DNA of 7,214 nt, from the NCBI GenBank assembly GCA_003251955.1, contig QKDV01000194.1:1-7214 (forward strand). The letters run 5' to 3'. Numbering within the stretch: position 1 is the stretch's first letter; the number at the start of each line of letters is the position of its first letter. Position numbers and translations under genes: made by a program. Of this stretch, positions 5,015 to 7,214 are shown piece by piece. The DNA is from Methanospirillum hungatei (GTDB taxonomy: Archaea > Halobacteriota > Methanomicrobia > Methanomicrobiales > Methanospirillaceae). The notes beneath the pieces are model-generated. The model searched no databases. It was not told the origin of the DNA and saw only the letters and a list, made by a program, of their open reading frames with translations.

Positions 5015-6302
5015 GCAGGAGACTACGAAATACCGGATTCACCTTACCGTTCAGGCAGAAGGGGTGGTTGACCGGTCAGACGTAGTCGGCGCTATCTTCG
5101 GACAGATTGAAGGTCTCTTAGGCTCTGAGATGGAACTTAGAGAACTCCAGCGTCAGGGCCGTCTTGGCCGGATCGATGTCAGGGTTATAAGTAAACAGGG
5201 CAGATCTTCTGGAGAGATCCTGGTTTCAACATCACTTGACCGTGCTGAAACAGCCATTCTTGCTGCATCCATGGAGACTATTAGTCGTGTCGGTCCCTGT
5301 GCTGCACAAGTTCAGGTCCAGAACATCGAGGATATCAGGGTTACAAAACGGAACCAGATAATAGAGCGGGCCAAAGCTCTGCTTCTTGAGTTTGAGGAGC
5401 CCGGAATTGATCCCGATTCACTCATCGATGCGGTTAGAGAGAGTCAGCGTATCGAGAAGATAGAAACCATCGGACAGGATAATGCACCTGCCGGTCCGAA
5501 TGTCCTGCAGTCTGATGCTATCATTGTAGTTGAAGGTAGGGCAGATGTTATTAATCTGCTCAGGGCAGGGATAAAAAATGCAATCGCAGTAGAAGGGACC
5601 AGTGTTCCTGCCACGATCATTAACATGTGTCACAAGAAGACTGCCACTGCATTCCTTGACGGCGATCGCGGTGGAGATCTTATTCTCCGTGAACTTCTTG
5701 AAGTGACAGATATTGATTTTGTTGCATTTCCCCCCCGGGGAGAATCCGTTGAGGACCTCTCACGTAAGGAGATAATAAAATCCCTACGTAACAAGGTTCC
5801 AATTGAATATGTTCTCGAAGATCGCGTAGCTGAGTACCTTTCAAGCCACGATAAAGGACAAAATCACCCGATAAAGGTTGAATCTCCAAAAAAGCAGGAA
5901 AGCGCTTCGGAGGTCCAGGAAGAGATTTTGGTATCTTCTGAACCTGAAATTGTATCTGAACCAGCAGAGACAATAGTATCAGCATCTGAAGTTCAGGAAG
6001 AGGTATCTGAACTTCCTTATCAACCACGGTCCGTCTTTACCCACATCAGCGAAGTTCGTGAACGTGGAGTAATTAGGATGCTCTCCGGGGAAGGTGACGT
6101 GGCACTTGAGATGCCTGTCTCTCAAATAGAGGATTCAGCAATTCCTGATGATCAGACATTTCAGGGAGCAGTAATTGACCAGGAAGTCAACCAGCAGCTT
6201 CTTGACCAGCTCTCTCTTCTTGGTATCAAATTCCTGGCTGCACCCTCGTTTACCGGAATTGTACGGCGGCCTGCATCTGTTCGTCTTATTCCTTTCAGAT
6301 AA
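5007..6302 (+). CDS. dnaG: Archaeal DnaG-type primase (Toprim)
   Basis: This is the archaeal bacterial-like primase, which makes short RNA primers and in several archaea is also a subunit of the RNA-degrading exosome. It is 431 residues long with TTG as start. The N-terminus [13 protein letters not shown] matches archaeal DnaG, and the GTG two codons upstream would add residues the family lacks. The N-terminal region contains [15 protein letters not shown] (25-39), then a helix-rich region. The Toprim domain runs from about 170 to 255, with the catalytic E176 in [10 protein letters not shown] and the D218-x-D220 pair in [11 protein letters not shown] Ser/Glu/Pro-rich acidic linker follows at about 290-335 with SASEVQEE twice (299-306 and 325-332). 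A C-terminal domain then runs from about 340 to [14 protein letters not shown] (409-422). It lacks the bacterial zinc-binding and helicase-binding domains, as expected in archaea. A full TATA box at 4938-4945 gives it its own promoter. Confidence 0.95.
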   Translation: MYEQETTKYRIHLTVQAEGVVDRSDVVGAIFGQIEGLLGSEMELRELQRQGRLGRIDVRVISKQGRSSGEILVSTSLDRAETAILAASMETISRVGPCAAQVQVQNIEDIRVTKRNQIIERAKALLLEFEEPGIDPDSLIDAVRESQRIEKIETIGQDNAPAGPNVLQSDAIIVVEGRADVINLLRAGIKNAIAVEGTSVPATIINMCHKKTATAFLDGDRGGDLILRELLEVTDIDFVAFPPRGESVEDLSRKEIIKSLRNKVPIEYVLEDRVAEYLSSHDKGQNHPIKVESPKKQESASEVQEEILVSSEPEIVSEPAETIVSASEVQEEVSELPYQPRSVFTHISEVRERGVIRMLSGEGDVALEMPVSQIEDSAIPDDQTFQGAVIDQEVNQQLLDQLSLLGIKFLAAPSFTGIVRRPASVRLIPFR

Positions 6303-6318
6303 GCGAACAGGCCTATCA

Positions 6319-6326
6319 TTTTATAT
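6319..6326 (+). promoter_or_regulatory. Candidate TATA box of the UPF0058 gene
   Basis: TTTTATAT lies inside the 57-base gap after dnaG. Its centre is about 37 bases before the ATG at 6360, giving a very short leader that would still include the Shine-Dalgarno. The T-rich end (6326-6330) could also terminate dnaG transcription. Confidence 0.4.
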
Positions 6327-6349
6327 TTTTCAGGTCAATGATTAACTAA

Positions 6350-6353
6350 GGAG
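6350..6353 (+). promoter_or_regulatory. Ribosome binding site of the UPF0058 gene
   Basis: AAGGAG (GGAG core) stands six bases before the ATG at 6360, the best-spaced Shine-Dalgarno of the plus-strand genes here, and fixes the start. Confidence 0.6.
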
Positions 6354-6359
6354 TGTAGT

Positions 6360-6644
6360 ATGCATAAAGAGGAATTGATCTCACTCCATCAGATGCTCAT
6401 TGATGTAAAGGATTATCTTAAAGAAAGTAATCCTGATTCTGACTTTAGTGAATATGATTCACTGAAGATAACCCCATCACAGATTCATCGGAGCAAAGTG
6501 GAGCACAAATATGCAATATTTGTGTTAGGAAATGCTATCGCAAAAGCGATGAAAGATATTGAGAATCCTTCAACAGCCCACATGTCATCCCGCATGCAGG
6601 AGATGGCTGAGAAAGCTCTGAAGGAGATCGAGTGTGGATCTTAA
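6360..6644 (+). CDS. UPF0058 family protein (uncharacterised, archaeal)
   Basis: This is a 94-residue, mostly helical, charged protein recognised as the archaeal family UPF0058, whose function is unknown. It starts with a helix MHKEELISLHQMLIDVKDYL. An acidic loop (ESNPDSDFSEYDSLKI) follows, then the conserved core TPSQIHRSKVEHKYAIFVLG (residues 38-57), and ends in a helix EMAEKALKEIE. Length is typical of the family. A good ribosome binding site and a possible TATA box precede it. The TAA stop lies in the loop of a perfect seven-pair hairpin (6634-6654). The gene converges on the ATP-grasp gene with a 27-base gap. No signal peptide or membrane segment is seen, so it is probably cytoplasmic. 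It lies directly after dnaG, which may be co-transcription by readthrough, but the TATA box argues for some independence. Confidence 0.88.
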   Translation: MHKEELISLHQMLIDVKDYLKESNPDSDFSEYDSLKITPSQIHRSKVEHKYAIFVLGNAIAKAMKDIENPSTAHMSSRMQEMAEKALKEIECGS

Positions 6645-6654
6645 ACAGATCCAC
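6634..6654. terminator. Perfect hairpin across the UPF0058 stop codon, between convergent genes
   Basis: GTGGATC (6634-6640) and GATCCAC (6648-6654) form a seven-pair stem with the loop TTAAACA, which holds the UPF0058 TAA (6642-6644). It stands 17 bases from the end of the opposing ATP-grasp gene and could mark the 3' end of both transcripts. On the plus strand TTTACTGTTTTT (6670-6681) is the nearest T-rich run. No T-run follows on the minus strand, so bidirectional termination is only a suggestion. Confidence 0.45.
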
Positions 6655-6671
6655 CTGTCCGTTACCGAAAT

Positions 6672-7214
6672 TTACTGTTTTTCAAGGTTTCTTTGTCTGA
6701 CCAGGTATTCGGCTAGAAGTCGTGGAATTGGAGCTTCCATGCAGTGCCAGTTCGGTGTTCCGTTCACTTCCAGGACTGTATATGATTCATCATGAATCAG
6801 GAGATCAACTCCCCCATAGTCCACACCTGCACTTCTGGTTGCCTGTGATGCAATCTCATTGATCTCCGGGGTTATAGTGATTGCACTTCCACAGCCGCCC
6901 TGATGAATATTATGAGTCAGGCTGTCTGAAACCCGCATAATTCCACCAACTGCTTCTCCATCAATTACAAACACCCTGAAGTCCCGGTCGTTTGGTATGT
7001 ACTCCTGTAGGTAATATGGTGGATTTCCTAGTTGGTCTTCAGATTCTACCAGAAAAATTCCAACCCCGTCAAAACCGTACACCGGTTTGGAAACTGCCTT
7101 ACCATGTTTTTTGATAAATTTCCCGGCAAGATGTTTCGACTCTGTAAAGAATGTTTCTGGTGTAGGAACCCCGTCTCTCATCAGAAGTGCCGAAGTCTTC
7201 ACCTTGCTTGCACA
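6672..7214 (-). CDS. RimK-like ATP-grasp ligase, N-terminus cut off
   Basis: The 180 visible residues are the ATP-grasp part of a RimK-like carboxylate-amine ligase; the N-terminus lies beyond the right edge. The frame is open to the end (it begins ...CASKVKTSALLMRDG), so the GTG at 7202-7200 is internal, not a start. Landmarks are GVPTPETFF (visible residues 15-23), the ATP-binding lysine motif SKPVYGFDGVGIF (42-54), LQEYIPNDRDFRVFVIDGE (69-87) and the Mg-binding acidic and Asn motif with GVDYGGVDLL (130-139) and VLEVNGTP (147-154). Enzymes of this group ligate an amino acid, often glutamate, to a protein or cofactor. In methanogens the known relatives include MptN, which adds glutamate to tetrahydromethanopterin, and CofF, which caps coenzyme F420. 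Which role applies here cannot be told from this fragment. The stop is 27 bases from that of UPF0058. Confidence 0.85.
   Translation of the reverse strand, partial: CASKVKTSALLMRDGVPTPETFFTESKHLAGKFIKKHGKAVSKPVYGFDGVGIFLVESEDQLGNPPYYLQEYIPNDRDFRVFVIDGEAVGGIMRVSDSLTHNIHQGGCGSAITITPEINEIASQATRSAGVDYGGVDLLIHDESYTVLEVNGTPNWHCMEAPIPRLLAEYLVRQRNLEKQ

Noticed and set aside
5418..6027. Minus-strand frames opposite dnaG
   Set aside because: Shadows of a strongly supported gene; the translated sequences show no known family.
1..7214. CRISPR array, insertion sequence, tRNA, rRNA or defence system
   Set aside because: No regular repeat-spacer array, terminal inverted repeats, transposase, cloverleaf or effector-type gene was seen on reading both strands.

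Overview
The window looks like ordinary chromosome from a methanogenic archaeon, most likely a member of the Methanomicrobiales such as Methanospirillum. That placement is inference. It rests on the archaeal DnaG-type primase, UPF0058 (an archaeal family), an ACT plus C-terminal-domain protein of the kind seen in methanogens, archaeal-style dihydroorotase motifs, TATA-like rather than -35/-10 promoters, oligo-T termination, and moderate GC with a mix of Shine-Dalgarno-led and apparently leaderless starts. No mobile element, CRISPR array, rRNA, tRNA, prophage or defence system was found.

Layout. Positions 1-625 (minus) hold an ACT-domain protein cut off at the left edge. Positions 770-1450 (minus) hold a DedA-family membrane protein. 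A 143 to 194 bp divergent region follows, with palindromes and possible promoters. A plus-strand series comes next: a universal stress protein (1645-2091), a DUF4349 membrane-anchored predicted lipoprotein (2163-3038), dihydroorotase pyrC (3102-4379), a DUF167/YggU-family protein (4567-4896), archaeal primase dnaG (5007-6302) and a UPF0058 protein (6360-6644). A RimK-like ATP-grasp ligase on the minus strand (6672-7214) converges on UPF0058 and runs off the right edge. No gene-free stretch exceeds 300 bases; the longest is about 190 bases.

The genes do not form one obvious pathway. The plus-strand genes are each separated by 48-187 bases, several with their own promoter-like TATA box, so they look like mostly single transcription units, not a tight operon. 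The roles visible are pyrimidine synthesis (pyrC), information processing (dnaG), envelope functions (DedA, DUF4349), stress (Usp), probable amino-acid-linked regulation (ACT protein) and probable glutamate or amino-acid ligation to a cofactor or protein (ATP-grasp).

The points most worth a second look are regulatory. They are a pair of same-arm palindromes 74 bp apart around the usp start, a 13-codon mini-ORF whose stop overlaps the dnaG TTG start, an ACT gene whose strong Shine-Dalgarno points at an ACG codon, and a helical-turn direct repeat next to the DUF4349 TATA box.
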